A DNA stretch of 64,000 nucleotides from Thalassobium sp. R2A62 (GCF_000161835.1 NZ_GG697169.2:791852-855851); one strand, 5' to 3'. Shown: positions 45,421-53,481, counted from the first letter of the stretch. Notes: generated from the sequence alone by a model not told the origin. A program made the numbers and translations.

Positions 45421-45497
45421 GGGCCTGTAGCTCAATTGGTTAGAGCAGAGCGCTCATAACGCTTTGGTTGCGGGTTCAAGTCCTGCCGGGCCTACCA
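45421..45497 (+). tRNA. tRNA with CAU anticodon (probably Ile2, possibly elongator Met)
   Basis: A 77-nt cloverleaf: acceptor GGGCCTG with CGGGCCT, D arm GCTCAATTGGTTAGAGC, anticodon loop CTCATAA, T arm GCGGGTTCAAGTCCTGC, encoded CCA at 45495-45497. The variable loop and T arm resemble E. coli tRNA-Ile2 (TTGGTCGCTGGTTCAAGTCC), so Ile2 with a lysidine-modified C34 is favoured. An integrase remnant follows within 60 bp. Confidence 0.95.
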
Positions 45498-45553
45498 TCC
45501 CCCAATTTTCCGCCATATTTTTCTGGTGTTTCAGGTAATTTGTGTCCCACGAA

Positions 45554-45730
45554 TTATTCACTGTGGGACACATTCTCAAAATCTATCCGCGACATCTTCT
45601 CAATTGCCTTCGCTGCCAAACCCGCTCTTTCGATTCCTTTGGTGTAAACTTCGGACGTCTTGGCCTCTGTGTGCGCCATCAAGCACATGATCTCATATTG
45701 AGTTGCTCCGGCCGCAGCCAAGAGGTTGAG
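45554..45730 (-). pseudogene. tyrosine integrase, C-terminal remnant
   Basis: The last 58 codons of a phage-type integrase, reading ...AAAGATQYEIMCLMAHTEAK then TSEVYTKGIERAGLAAKAIE up to a TAA. The spacing of HTEAKTSEVYT is the conserved box with the nucleophile tyrosine; the upstream MCLMAH holds the histidine. The remainder is lost where the IS3-type remnant begins (~45735). The gene reads toward the tRNA, as integrases of tRNA-inserted islands often do. Confidence 0.8.
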
Positions 45731-45783
45731 CCTCCCCCTTTGAAGTGGTCCGCCCCTATAGTTAGGAAAGAGGAGGACCAGAG

Positions 45784-46500
45784 ATGGCGATTAAGAGACC
45801 CAAGCCCGAAGAGATAGTCGTGCAGTTACGGCAGGTTGAAGTTCTGAAGGCCCATGATCTTATCACCAGCCCTGCGTTCATCGTCATCAAGGCAGCCAGT
45901 GAGTTCAAAGATAAAACAACTGCTATCAATTAGCTTTGGCAGACCGACTTCACCTACATCAAGGTATTGGGCTGGGGCTGGTTCTATCTCAGTACGGTCC
46001 TCGACGATTACAGCCGCTATATCGTCTCCTGGAAGCTCTGCACTAACATGCGGGCTGAAGACGTGACGGACACACTGGACCTCGCTCTTCGGGCATCTGG
46101 TTGCGATCAGGTGCATATCGTCCACAAGCCACGCCTGCTGAGTGATAACGGATCAAGCTACGTCTCAGGGGATCTGGCGGAATGGTTGCAGGACAAAGGC
46201 ATGAAGCACTCGCGCGGTGCGCCATATCATCCGCAAACTCAAGGCAAGATCGAGCGGTGGCATCAAACCCTCAAGAACCGCATCCTGCTGGAAAACTACT
46301 TTCTAACGGGTGATCTCGAAGCCCAGATAGAAGCCTTCGTCCATCACTAGAATCATCAACGCTATCACGAGAGCATCAACAACGTCACACCGGCCGACGT
46401 CTACTTTGGCCGAGACAAAGCCATTCTACAGCAACGTGAAAGGATCAAACGAATGACACTCGAAGCGCGACGCTTGCATCACCGCCAGCACGCCGCATAA
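45784..46500 (+). pseudogene. IS3-family transposase remnant with two in-frame stops
   Basis: A continuous frame from ATG 45784 to TAA 46498-46500. It opens with an OrfA-like start (MAIKRPKPEEIVVQLRQVEV), then jumps directly into the integrase core (LITSPAFIVIKAAS onward), so an internal deletion is likely. TAG occurs at 45931 and 46348, where family members have NQLWQTDF and [12 protein letters not shown] residues TDFTYI, LLSDNGSSY and HPQTQGKIERWHQTL are still readable. Terminal repeats were not resolved. Confidence 0.85.
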
Positions 46501-46695
46501 TCAAACCAACCAGATGAGCCAAACTCTCTCTTAGCTTAGGCCGCCATTGGTTCCAAAAACCCTGACGACGGACAGCACTATATTCTGCAGACAGTCTTTG
46601 CAGCGTATGATGCGGAACCGCTTACAATCACTCTTCTACAAACATGGATAGTCCTTTTGGTTCTCTGGCAGTGAAATCTTTTGGTGCAGCATTTT

Positions 46696-46720
46696 AGGTA
46701 CCTTCTGGTACGATTAGGTA
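46696..46720 (+). promoter_or_regulatory. three GGTA direct repeats spaced exactly one helical turn
   Basis: AGGTACCTTC, TGGTACGATT, AGGTAATCAG: GGTA recurs at 46697, 46707 and 46717, 50-75 bp upstream of the small membrane protein gene. A 10-bp period is a pattern expected for binding by a response regulator or other dimer-forming activator (inference). The paralogue at 50574 lacks it. Confidence 0.4.
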
Positions 46721-46771
46721 ATCAGCATGTTGTGTGCTAAGCTCTTTCTACCAACAACAAGGAGTAGTAAG

Positions 46772-47182
46772 ATGATTGAAGCTAGTGGCGGAGTGATTAA
46801 TTTTATAGCGATCTTAATCCCCACACTCATGTCTTTGTATTATGGGTTTAGATGCCTGTTCCAGACTGATGCTGCGATTGCTGAGTGGGGCATTGGTGCA
46901 GCGTCCGAGAACATGGTTAAGATATGTGGATGTTACGCTCTAAGTCAGGGCGTATTGTATGCGATTATCCTGTTCACCTCACCAGCAGGTGCTTGGGAAC
47001 TTTTTGCTTTCTCAACGATCTGGGCGGCTTTGTTTTTATACTTTAGCTATACAACCAAGAATAGCGCATGGGCTGAGATAGAAGGGGTAAATCCTACTAA
47101 TGAGCCAATCATAGTTAGCGGGATTATACTTGTCGTTCACTTATACATCATGTCAGCGATGAGCGGAATAATATACGCATAA
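46772..47182 (+). CDS. small membrane protein, paralogue A of an island pair
   Basis: 136 residues with four predicted helices. It starts MIEASGGVINFI and contains LYYGFRCLFQT near residue 22, then GAWELFAFS and AEIEGVNPTNEP. The protein encoded at 50574 has the same length and shares GG-NF, LYY, RCLFQT, GAW and EGV at matching positions, so the two are paralogues. AAGGAG lies 9 nt before the ATG. Codon use is AT-rich compared with the flanking core. No known family. Confidence 0.7.
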   Translation: MIEASGGVINFIAILIPTLMSLYYGFRCLFQTDAAIAEWGIGAASENMVKICGCYALSQGVLYAIILFTSPAGAWELFAFSTIWAALFLYFSYTTKNSAWAEIEGVNPTNEPIIVSGIILVVHLYIMSAMSGIIYA

Positions 47183-47341
47183 CTGACCAAGATAGCATCA
47201 TCCTGAATTCTAAATGCGCTGGGCGATCACTAAGTTTAGATATGGCGAAAGTTGTGACTTTACTTGAGGACCAGAGAACTAACACCCTTTGGAGCAAACT
47301 ATTCAGTGTCTGACGTCAGCGCTTATGGGTCCAAATTCGAT

Positions 47342-47896
47342 ATGCTTCACAAACTCATAATGACGCTATGCATCGTAGCGATAGTCCAACCGTGTTCTGC
47401 AGAGCAATCCAGGATTACAGCGTATGACAGAGAAGAGTTCGGACGCTGGATAGACCGTGACAGCGATTGCCTAAACACGCGGCATGAGTTGCTGGCCGCG
47501 CTGACTACTGGAGCATTGTCATATTCAGATAATGGTTGTCGGGTTCTGCGTGGTCGTTGGATTGACCCCTATACTGACACTATTTTTATGGATGCGAGTG
47601 ATCTTGACGTGGATCATTTGGTACCCCTGCATTGGGCTTGGCAGAGAGGGGCGTGGAGTTGGAGCCGCGAACATCGAGTAGCATTTGCGAATGACCCCAT
47701 AAACCTAATTGCTGTTGATGACGCCACCAATCGCTCAAAAGGCGCTAATGGGCCACTCGATTGGTTGCCTCCAAATGACGCTTACCAGTGTCAATACGTT
47801 CTTCGTTTTTGGCGGGTGTCCCGAATGTACAATCTTGAGATCGGCGACGATGAGCAAATGGCACTAGCGGAACAGCGTGAGAAGGTTTGTAGCTAG
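47342..47896 (+). CDS. exported HNH endonuclease (GmrSD/DUF1524-like HNH)
   Basis: 184 residues. A signal peptide (MLHKLIMTLCIVAIVQPCSA) precedes an HNH domain with DLDVDHLVPLHWAW, FANDPINLIAVDDATNRSKG and GPLDWLPPND, in the DUF1524-type pattern found in secreted nucleases. Cysteines at about 43, 66, 158 and 183 could form disulfides. It lies in the AT-rich island between membrane paralogue A and the redoxin-like gene. The role could be DNA scavenging or killing; nothing shows an immunity partner beside it. Confidence 0.8.
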   Translation: MLHKLIMTLCIVAIVQPCSAEQSRITAYDREEFGRWIDRDSDCLNTRHELLAALTTGALSYSDNGCRVLRGRWIDPYTDTIFMDASDLDVDHLVPLHWAWQRGAWSWSREHRVAFANDPINLIAVDDATNRSKGANGPLDWLPPNDAYQCQYVLRFWRVSRMYNLEIGDDEQMALAEQREKVCS

Positions 47897-47942
47897 CACG
47901 ACGAATGCTAATAATCGACATGGTTGGAACCTAAGTGGAGGT

Positions 47943-48464
47943 TTAGGCGCCGTACGCCGCTAACACGGCAGCTATACCTGCAGCGGTTACCCCACCCGAT
48001 GTCGACCAAAGCACCTGTCCATTGCGGCGCACAACCAAAACGCGGATTGTGCCACGCCCTGAAAACCCGAGCGGAGTGTTCACCAGTTTCGGACTTTCAT
48101 AAAGCGTGATGGTCCGTGCTCGCAAAGCTGGGTCAACAATTCCGGACCGCATCCCGTTATCAACGATAGGCCGGATCAGGCGGGCGCCGACACCGACGAC
48201 TGGAATTTCCACAAATTCTGCCCCAATTGACGGGTCAAGTCCAAGCGCACGCACCCAGCCATCCACAAGGGGTTGCTGGTTCTGTTTGTAGGCAATGAAG
48301 ACAATTGTCGTCTCTCCCGGAAACCCTTGAGGCAGCGTCGCACTGCGTCCATTCAGATCGTCAGCAGTTACAGTGGGAAACACGCCCTGCGCTGTGGCAG
48401 ATGCTGTGCTTATTAAAAAAGCTAGGAGGGCAAAGGCTAAACAGCGCATCCAGAAATTTCTCAT
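47943..48464 (-). CDS. exported redoxin-like protein without CxxC
   Basis: 173 residues with signal peptide MRNFWMRCLAFALLAFLIST...ATAQG. The rest looks like a thioredoxin-fold domain (FPTVTADDLNGRSATLPQGF, ETTIVFIAYKQNQQPLVDGW, TIRVLVVRRNGQVLWSTSG) but carries no cysteine pair, so it would not act as a standard disulfide enzyme. The frame is open to a TTG at 48485; the ATG at 48464 is preferred. It is convergent with the HNH gene. Confidence 0.65.
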   Translation of the reverse strand: MRNFWMRCLAFALLAFLISTASATAQGVFPTVTADDLNGRSATLPQGFPGETTIVFIAYKQNQQPLVDGWVRALGLDPSIGAEFVEIPVVGVGARLIRPIVDNGMRSGIVDPALRARTITLYESPKLVNTPLGFSGRGTIRVLVVRRNGQVLWSTSGGVTAAGIAAVLAAYGA

Positions 48465-48675
48465 TTTGAGGCTAGACGTTGGCAAGAACCTTGGCGATCA
48501 AACGTGTCTGACACACTATCTAGTAAAAACATGGTCCAGAATAGCCGCCTGAAAGTGGCCCACCATCTGGGATAGTTTTGTCCCCCAAATTGGAGGATCA
48601 GCGATGCACACCTCCGCTGCCTAAACTAGCGCCTAAGCTGAAATTTTCGACCACCAACCGAGTGTGACTGCAAAT

Positions 48676-49149
48676 TTAAAGCTTGTCGGCCAGCCACCAC
48701 AGAGGCGTTGGTTCAATTGTCTTAGTCACATGAATCTGGCGCAATCGATCAATTAACTTCTCTTGCAAGTCACCTTGTGCAGAATGAAATGGGCTGGTGA
48801 GTTCAACAATGTCCGGCGATGGGTTTCTAAATTCGGCAGTCCAACTAGCCAAGTGAAACAGAATAGGCACGAAAGCTATTCCAGCCTCAGAGAGAAAATA
48901 AAGTTTCTTCTGTGCATGATCGTCCGATTTTTGGACATTCAACAGGTCCAGCTGCACCATGTACTGCAGGCGTGACGAAAGCGATGCTGAAGAAATTCCT
49001 TCACGATTATTTTTTAAAATCTCGTTGAAGCCACGCCTGTCAAACAACGCTATGTCGCGAATAATTACCGGAACCCATTTATCAACTAGAAGATGCCCCG
49101 CCAGGCCAATCGGGCACATCTCCTTTTCTACAATATTTATGTCTATCAT
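48676..49149 (-). CDS. HxlR-family transcriptional regulator
   Basis: 157 residues. The winged helix has the HxlR layout: MCPIGLAGHLLVDKWVPVIIRDIALFDRRGFNEI (with the CPI cysteine), then ISSASLSSRLQYMVQLDLL and a KKLYFLSEAG wing. The extended C-terminus adds about 60 residues. GGGGG lies 6 nt before the ATG at 49149. It diverges from the dimeric-barrel/cupin/NTF2/membrane operon, so it is the likely regulator. The CPI cysteine may sense oxidants or electrophiles, as in other HxlR proteins. Confidence 0.85.
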   Translation of the reverse strand: MIDINIVEKEMCPIGLAGHLLVDKWVPVIIRDIALFDRRGFNEILKNNREGISSASLSSRLQYMVQLDLLNVQKSDDHAQKKLYFLSEAGIAFVPILFHLASWTAEFRNPSPDIVELTSPFHSAQGDLQEKLIDRLRQIHVTKTIEPTPLWWLADKL

Positions 49150-49464
49150 ATTAGCCCCCAAACCACTTTGATATACAGACTAGATTGCCAATCCGCACGG
49201 TGTCAACGTTGAAGGCATAGCCTTAAGAGCCACCTATCTGATGCAGCTACTGATTTGACTGATCAGCTAATGCTAACGTTTTTACTAGCTCGAATTGCGA
49301 ATGTCGCATTTTATGCTTTTGGGATCTCTTGGCTCCGAAACGCTGCTCGGGTAACGGCCCTCTTATGCACCGCTTTGCTGTATGGGGGCTTAGTCCGTTA
49401 AATAAGTTAACAGTACATAGCTCAGAAAATCAAGTGAGCGGCTAACGACGCGGGAGTACCAGTC
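49150..49464. other. 315-bp divergent regulatory region
   Basis: A non-coding, AT-rich stretch between the HxlR gene and the dimeric-barrel gene. It contains the short inverted repeat GTTAAATAAGTTAAC around 49397-49411, possibly an operator, and no open frame worth calling. Promoters for both directions are expected here, but no clear -35/-10 pair was identified. Confidence 0.4.
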
Positions 49465-49749
49465 ATGATAGTAAGACTAACTCAGGATTTATCTCATGGG
49501 TTCCAACCTTGGAAAGATATGTTCTACGAGAATGAGGCAACGTTAAATGCGCTTGGAGCGACTCTTGTTTTCGCCGGAACTGAGAAAGATAATGATAACA
49601 AGTTAACAGTCATAATCGATTTTGAATCTATCGAAGCTATGAAAGCTTTTGGTGGCCACGAGGAACTCAAGGAAAAAAGAGCCGCCGCAGGCGCTATTTT
49701 GGAAACTACAGTGATAACACAGATGAGTGGAGAGTCTTTCACTCGATGA
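49465..49749 (+). CDS. dimeric alpha/beta-barrel protein (DUF3764 / ABM-like)
   Basis: 94 residues, one ferredoxin-like unit. VRLTQDLSHGFQPWKDMFYE starts it, and LTVIIDFESIEAMKAFGGHEELKEKRAAAG fits the barrel helix seen in antibiotic-biosynthesis-monooxygenase-like proteins and DUF3764. First gene of the operon facing HxlR; the cupin gene follows after 91 nt. Function unknown; heme-free oxygenase or ligand sensing are options. Confidence 0.65.
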   Translation: MIVRLTQDLSHGFQPWKDMFYENEATLNALGATLVFAGTEKDNDNKLTVIIDFESIEAMKAFGGHEELKEKRAAAGAILETTVITQMSGESFTR

Positions 49750-49840
49750 CGCATCGACTAATTGGGATAAACTAAATAGCGATCGTTTGCATTATTTTAC
49801 CCCAAATTGCTCGTTTAAAGACAAAATAAGGAGTATAATC

Positions 49841-50188
49841 ATGCCAATTGAAGTTAAAAACTTTGCAACACAGGCAGACGAAGCCAAGGAAATGCCCAAC
49901 GCCCAGATGAAGGCAGTAAACGTTCTGGGTCAGCGTGTAATGAAGCTGACACTGGCACCAGACTGGAAATGGTCCACTGATATTAAACCGATAGTTGGGA
50001 CCCCCAGCTGTCAAGCAACACACACCGGTATTATTGTTGAAGGTACGATCCATTGCGTCTGTGATGATGGTTCCGAAGCAACTTATTCTGCTGGTGACGC
50101 TTACGCCATTTCGCCTAATCACGATGCTTGGTGTGTCGGTGGTAATCGTGCCGTTGTTTACGAATTTGCAGGGATGTGGGGAGAATAG
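49841..50188 (+). CDS. single-domain cupin protein
   Basis: 115 residues. After a short helix (MPNAQMKAVNVLGQRVMKL) comes a beta barrel with DWKWSTDIKPIVGTPSCQATHTGIIVEGTI, then YSAGDAYAISPNHDAWCVGG. Possible metal ligands are His in ATHTG and HDAW. AAGGAG lies 8 nt before the ATG. The NTF2-like gene starts 2 nt after its stop. Confidence 0.85.
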   Translation: MPIEVKNFATQADEAKEMPNAQMKAVNVLGQRVMKLTLAPDWKWSTDIKPIVGTPSCQATHTGIIVEGTIHCVCDDGSEATYSAGDAYAISPNHDAWCVGGNRAVVYEFAGMWGE

Positions 50189-50190
50189 AG

Positions 50191-50520
50191 ATGTCGCTGT
50201 ATGAAAAAATTAAGTCTGCGCAGGATTCCAAAGATATTGATATGTATTTGACCTGTTTGCATAAAGACTTTGTGTTTGTCCGCCATCAATCAGGTACTGA
50301 AGTTAGTAAGGCAGATTGGACTCCAACGGTTACTCAAATGATGCAAAGCGATGCTCTACAGTTCCATGATCAGAGATGCCTTTATGAAAATGATGAAATC
50401 ATGGTTGAGCATTCGGTCATGAAATTTCCAGATGGGACATCTGAAGCTGTGATGGTGGTTAATCACATAAAAGATGGGAAAATAATTCGCGTCGAAACTG
50501 GTGCGACACCACTCAAATAA
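50191..50520 (+). CDS. NTF2/SnoaL-like cone-fold protein
   Basis: 109 residues. The start MSLYEKIKSAQDSKDIDMYLTCLHKDFVFVRHQSG and the later ENDEIMVEHSVMKFPDGTSEAVM fit the NTF2-like fold used by SnoaL-type cyclases and stress proteins. GGGGAG precedes the ATG at 50191. It sits between the cupin and membrane paralogue B. Substrate unknown. Confidence 0.7.
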   Translation: MSLYEKIKSAQDSKDIDMYLTCLHKDFVFVRHQSGTEVSKADWTPTVTQMMQSDALQFHDQRCLYENDEIMVEHSVMKFPDGTSEAVMVVNHIKDGKIIRVETGATPLK

Positions 50521-50573
50521 TTTGGCCGCACTTATTCGAGACAAGATGCAACAATAATTAAGGGAGAATCAAA

Positions 50574-50984
50574 ATGGTGGAAAGTTTTGGTGGAAGCTTA
50601 AACTTTATAGTTTGGACCGTTCTTTTAATAGGTGCGCTCTATTACAGCTACAGATGCCTGTTCCAAACAAAAGCATTCGTTGATCAATATGGATTTGGTG
50701 ATAGCGCAATTTTCATGACACGTTTTGCTGGTACTCAAGTAGGTGCATCAGCGATAATTTCGCTCGCATTACTGTTTGTTGGACCGCAAGGTGCTTGGGC
50801 ATTTGTGGCATGGGGATGGACGCAATCTTTACTGGCTTCGATATTTGGGTACCAGACTGTGAATGGCGAATGGGCGAACGTGGAAGGCGTCAAGGCGACA
50901 GCCGAGGGTTACATAGCCCCAATCGTTTTCCTAATCTTGAACAGCTTATTACTCTTGAACATGGGTGATATCCTCTACGGCTAA
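50574..50984 (+). CDS. small membrane protein, paralogue B of an island pair
   Basis: 136 residues, four predicted helices, starting MVESFGGSLNFI with YRCLFQTKAFVDQYGFG. It matches the protein at 46772 in length and in conserved blocks (GG-NF, LYY, RCLFQT, GAW, EGV). AAGGGAG lies 7 nt before the ATG. It is the last gene of the HxlR-facing operon and suggests that this operon acts at or supplies the membrane. No known family. Confidence 0.7.
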   Translation: MVESFGGSLNFIVWTVLLIGALYYSYRCLFQTKAFVDQYGFGDSAIFMTRFAGTQVGASAIISLALLFVGPQGAWAFVAWGWTQSLLASIFGYQTVNGEWANVEGVKATAEGYIAPIVFLILNSLLLLNMGDILYG

Positions 50985-50997
50985 CCTCAGTCATATA

Positions 50998-51013
50998 CTG
51001 TACGTATGTACAG
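50998..51013. promoter_or_regulatory. palindrome CTGTAC-N4-GTACAG
   Basis: Perfect 6-bp arms around GTAT, 14 bp after the stop of membrane paralogue B and just before the IS6 remnant. No T-run follows, so a protein-binding site is as likely as a terminator. Confidence 0.4.
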
Positions 51014-51039
51014 ACTCTCGGGACACTTCCTTTCATTGA

Positions 51040-51475
51040 TTTTCTGAGGAATTTCAATGCCGCTTTGTGATCCCAGCGTTGGTCACGTAGCTTTCAAGCA
51101 CCTCGCCCCCATGATCAACGGCGCGCCACAAGTAGTGCGTTTCACCGTTGATCTTCACAACAACCTCATCGAGGTGCCACCGCCAGTTCGAGTAGGCCGC
51201 ATCCAGCTTACACTGTTTTTGCGGATCTCAGATGCGAACAGTGGGCCAAATCTGTTCCACAAGAACCGAACCGTTTCGTGACTAGTGTCGATGCCGCATA
51301 CGTGATGCAAATCCTCAACAATCCGCAGCGAAAGCGGAAACCGCACATAGATCATAACGGCTAAACAGATGATCTCGGGGCTCGTCTTGAAGTACTTGAA
51401 TGGCCCATCTTTTTGTCATGAGCTGGCGTTAGGAGACCGCCTTGCTCGCCTCAAGCCGATTTGCTCTGACAGTGC
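51040..51475 (-). pseudogene. IS6-family transposase remnant
   Basis: Minus-strand frames still spell MIYVRFPLSLRIVEDLHHVC and SHETVRFLWNRFGPLFASEI, homologous to the left-edge IS6 transposase, but frameshifts break the first 20 codons and the part after EIRKN. The end near 51475 reads GGCACTGTCAGAGCAAATCGG on the minus strand, the IS6-type terminal repeat. The 3' half of the element is missing. Confidence 0.8.
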
Positions 51476-51566
51476 CTCAAACCTGCTTTATCACACCTTC
51501 ATCCACTCAAATAAGCGGTTCGTTGCGCGATTCCATTTTTCAACATCGCTGCCGCAAATCTTAACG

Positions 51567-52247
51567 CTACCGCCACATACATACAGACTTTGGGCATCGA
51601 TTTTTCGCTGAAATTGCATTCAGGGAAACCGCATAGCCATGCAGCGCTGCCAATGTAGTCTCATGTACTTGATTTGCGTTGGCCATATTAGGTTGGGGCT
51701 TACCGGCCGCGTCTGTATTTTTTAGGACCGAACAGGCAGGAAGCTTTTCGGCCGCTTTGGCGCACCTTGCGGCGCGGGCAGCTTCCTCCCTTTGCGCAAG
51801 CGCCGCTTCATTGTTGCGCGCGATGTGGGCCTGTTTGGCAAACTCTTTTGCAGCAAAAAACTTGTTTTTCGCTTCCTGATTCGTTGGCTGAGGGCGGTTC
51901 GCAGTACGGATTGCGTCGCTTGCCTGCTGTTCTCTTCGGTCGTTCGCGGACTTACGGGCGACGCTTTGGCGTTCTGTTTTCGTCCAAACCCGGCTTCGAT
52001 TGCCCTTTTTCCGGCGGTCCAAGCCGCGGTTCGCAGCGCGGCGGTCTGCAAAAGGTTTATGGTCGCGCAGTGCATAAAATGCTTCGTTGACGGCCACCAA
52101 AGCCTCACAGGCCACAGACTTTTCTTGATCTTTGGCAAGGTCAGGATGCAGAGTTTTGACCTTGCGACGCCACGCTTGACGGATGGAAACAAGATCATCG
52201 GTGGTACATACACCCAGAGTGTCAAAGATTGAGAGTTTGCGCCGCAT
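51567..52247 (-). CDS. J-domain (DnaJ-like) protein with basic Ala/Arg-rich C-terminus
   Basis: 226 residues. The N-terminal J-like domain has the HPD tripeptide in WRRKVKTLHPDLAKDQ (about residues 34-36) followed by ALVAVNEAFYALRDH. The remainder is highly basic and alanine-rich (RRKKGNRSRV, REEAARAARCAKAAEKL), unlike class A/B DnaJ. It could recruit DnaK to nucleic acid or membrane. The last ~20 residues (NRCPKSVCMWR) look unusual, and the C-terminus may have been reshaped by nearby IS activity. Confidence 0.7.
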   Translation of the reverse strand: MRRKLSIFDTLGVCTTDDLVSIRQAWRRKVKTLHPDLAKDQEKSVACEALVAVNEAFYALRDHKPFADRRAANRGLDRRKKGNRSRVWTKTERQSVARKSANDRREQQASDAIRTANRPQPTNQEAKNKFFAAKEFAKQAHIARNNEAALAQREEAARAARCAKAAEKLPACSVLKNTDAAGKPQPNMANANQVHETTLAALHGYAVSLNAISAKNRCPKSVCMWR

Positions 52248-52382
52248 CAGGAACCTCGGGTAAGTTATTTAAACTATAATTGGGATAAGTCTAAAATTGC
52301 ATCGAACCAAGCATTTCCTGAAAAAGCGGTTAATAAAGGGCTCTCATACGGACGATCAGTTGGGCTTTAGAGGCCATTTCTT

Positions 52383-53189
52383 GGTGCTGTCAGACAAATG
52401 CGAACTCGCCTCTGCCAGGACAGTGACGCTGCGCATTATGCCGCACAGAGATCGCGCCATTCAGCAAGAGCGGCGGTTCTGTTGAGCTTGAAATTGGCGC
52501 GTGAGTAGTGGTGACGTTCCTGGTTGAAATGATTGTAAACGGAGGCGTGAACGGAGACGAATTTCTGTAAACTACGCATATGACGAAATCGCAGCATTGC
52601 CCGTTCTTTTCGTCGAAACGGCAAGTGTGAATTCTCTGCTCGATTGTTGAGCCAGCGGCCGGTTTCTTGTCTGTCAGCATTGCCGATGACCTTCATCGCG
52701 GCACCGTAAGACCGCAGTAGGTCGGTCACGATGATTTCGGGTTTGCCGCAACGCTTCATTGTTTTGCTGAGGAATTTCAAAGCTGCTTTGCGGTCACGGC
52801 GCTTTGTCACATAGCCTTCCAGAACTTCGCCCTCATGGTCGACTGCCCGCCAGAAGGTAGTGCGTCTCACCGTTGATCTTCACAAACACTTCGTCCAAAT
52901 GCCATTGCCAATTCGAATGTGCCCGTAACTGTTGGACGCGCCGTTTGCGTATTTCAGCGGCGAACGTCGGGCCAAATCTATCCCACCAAAACCGAACTGT
53001 CTCATGGCTAATATCAATATCGCGTTCGTCAAAAATGCACAGTGACAGCGGAAATCGAACGTACAGCATTACCGGTAGGCCAATGATCTCTGGGGTGGTC
53101 TTAAAATAGCGAAATGGGGAGCGTTTTGTCATCACAAAACGCTAAACCGCCGCCCTGCCCGCCTCAACCAGTTTTCTTCTGACAACACC
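52383..53189 (-). mobile_element. IS6-family element, full length (807 bp) but frameshifted
   Basis: Left end GGTGCTGTCAGACAAATGCG at 52383 and right end (minus strand) GGTGTTGTCAGAAGAAAACT at 53189 are matching terminal repeats. Eight-base flanks (CATTTCTT and ACCAGCAG) differ, so no target duplication is seen. Its right end cuts an IS3 orfA remnant. Confidence 0.85.
52436..53132 (-). pseudogene. IS6-family transposase with one frameshift
   Basis: The N-terminal part (MTKRSPFRYFKTTPEIIGL to WHLDEVFVKINGETHYL) and the C-terminal part (FWRAVDHEGEVLEGYVTKRR to LAEWRDLCAA) lie in different frames. One extra base near 52855-52860 (CTTCTGG where CTCTGG is expected) separates them. Otherwise all DDE regions are present, including RSYGAAMKVIG and AENSHLPFRRKERAM. 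Confidence 0.88.
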
Positions 53190-53379
53190 ACCAGCAGTAA
53201 TACAGGCTCTCTGAAATGCCCTCACGGCGGCAAAAAACCGCGATGCTTTCCTTGCCACGCAGACCGGCCAAAACAATGCGGATCTTCTCCTCAGATGAAC
53301 AGGTTTGGCGCGTCTTACGGCGGATGTTCTCGACCACCTTGTCGGCAGCATCTTTCGATGTAGTCGGCTTCTGCGTCAT
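53190..53379 (-). pseudogene. IS3-type OrfA remnant cut by IS6 insertion
   Basis: Starting MTQKPTTSKDAADKVVENI, it continues RRKTRQTCSSEEKIRIVLAG, then VFCRREGISESLYYCW and is cut at the IS6 end. This is the helix-turn-helix OrfA of an IS3-type element. Its other half is not found in the window. The region upstream to 53480 probably holds its left end. Confidence 0.8.
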
Positions 53380-53481
53380 CTCGATCTCCGAATCGATAAG
53401 ATGAACCAGAAAACCTCCCTTGTTCAAATCCTCAAATCTGTCCAACGCCTGCTGACGTCAGGCACCTGCTCACTTCAAGCT

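Noticed and set aside
47943-48464. Thioredoxin/TlpA-type disulfide reductase
   Set aside because: The mature protein has no CxxC or even a paired cysteine, so only a redoxin-like fold is claimed.
52375-53197. Target-site duplication around the 807-bp IS6 element
   Set aside because: The eight-base flanks CATTTCTT and ACCAGCAG differ.
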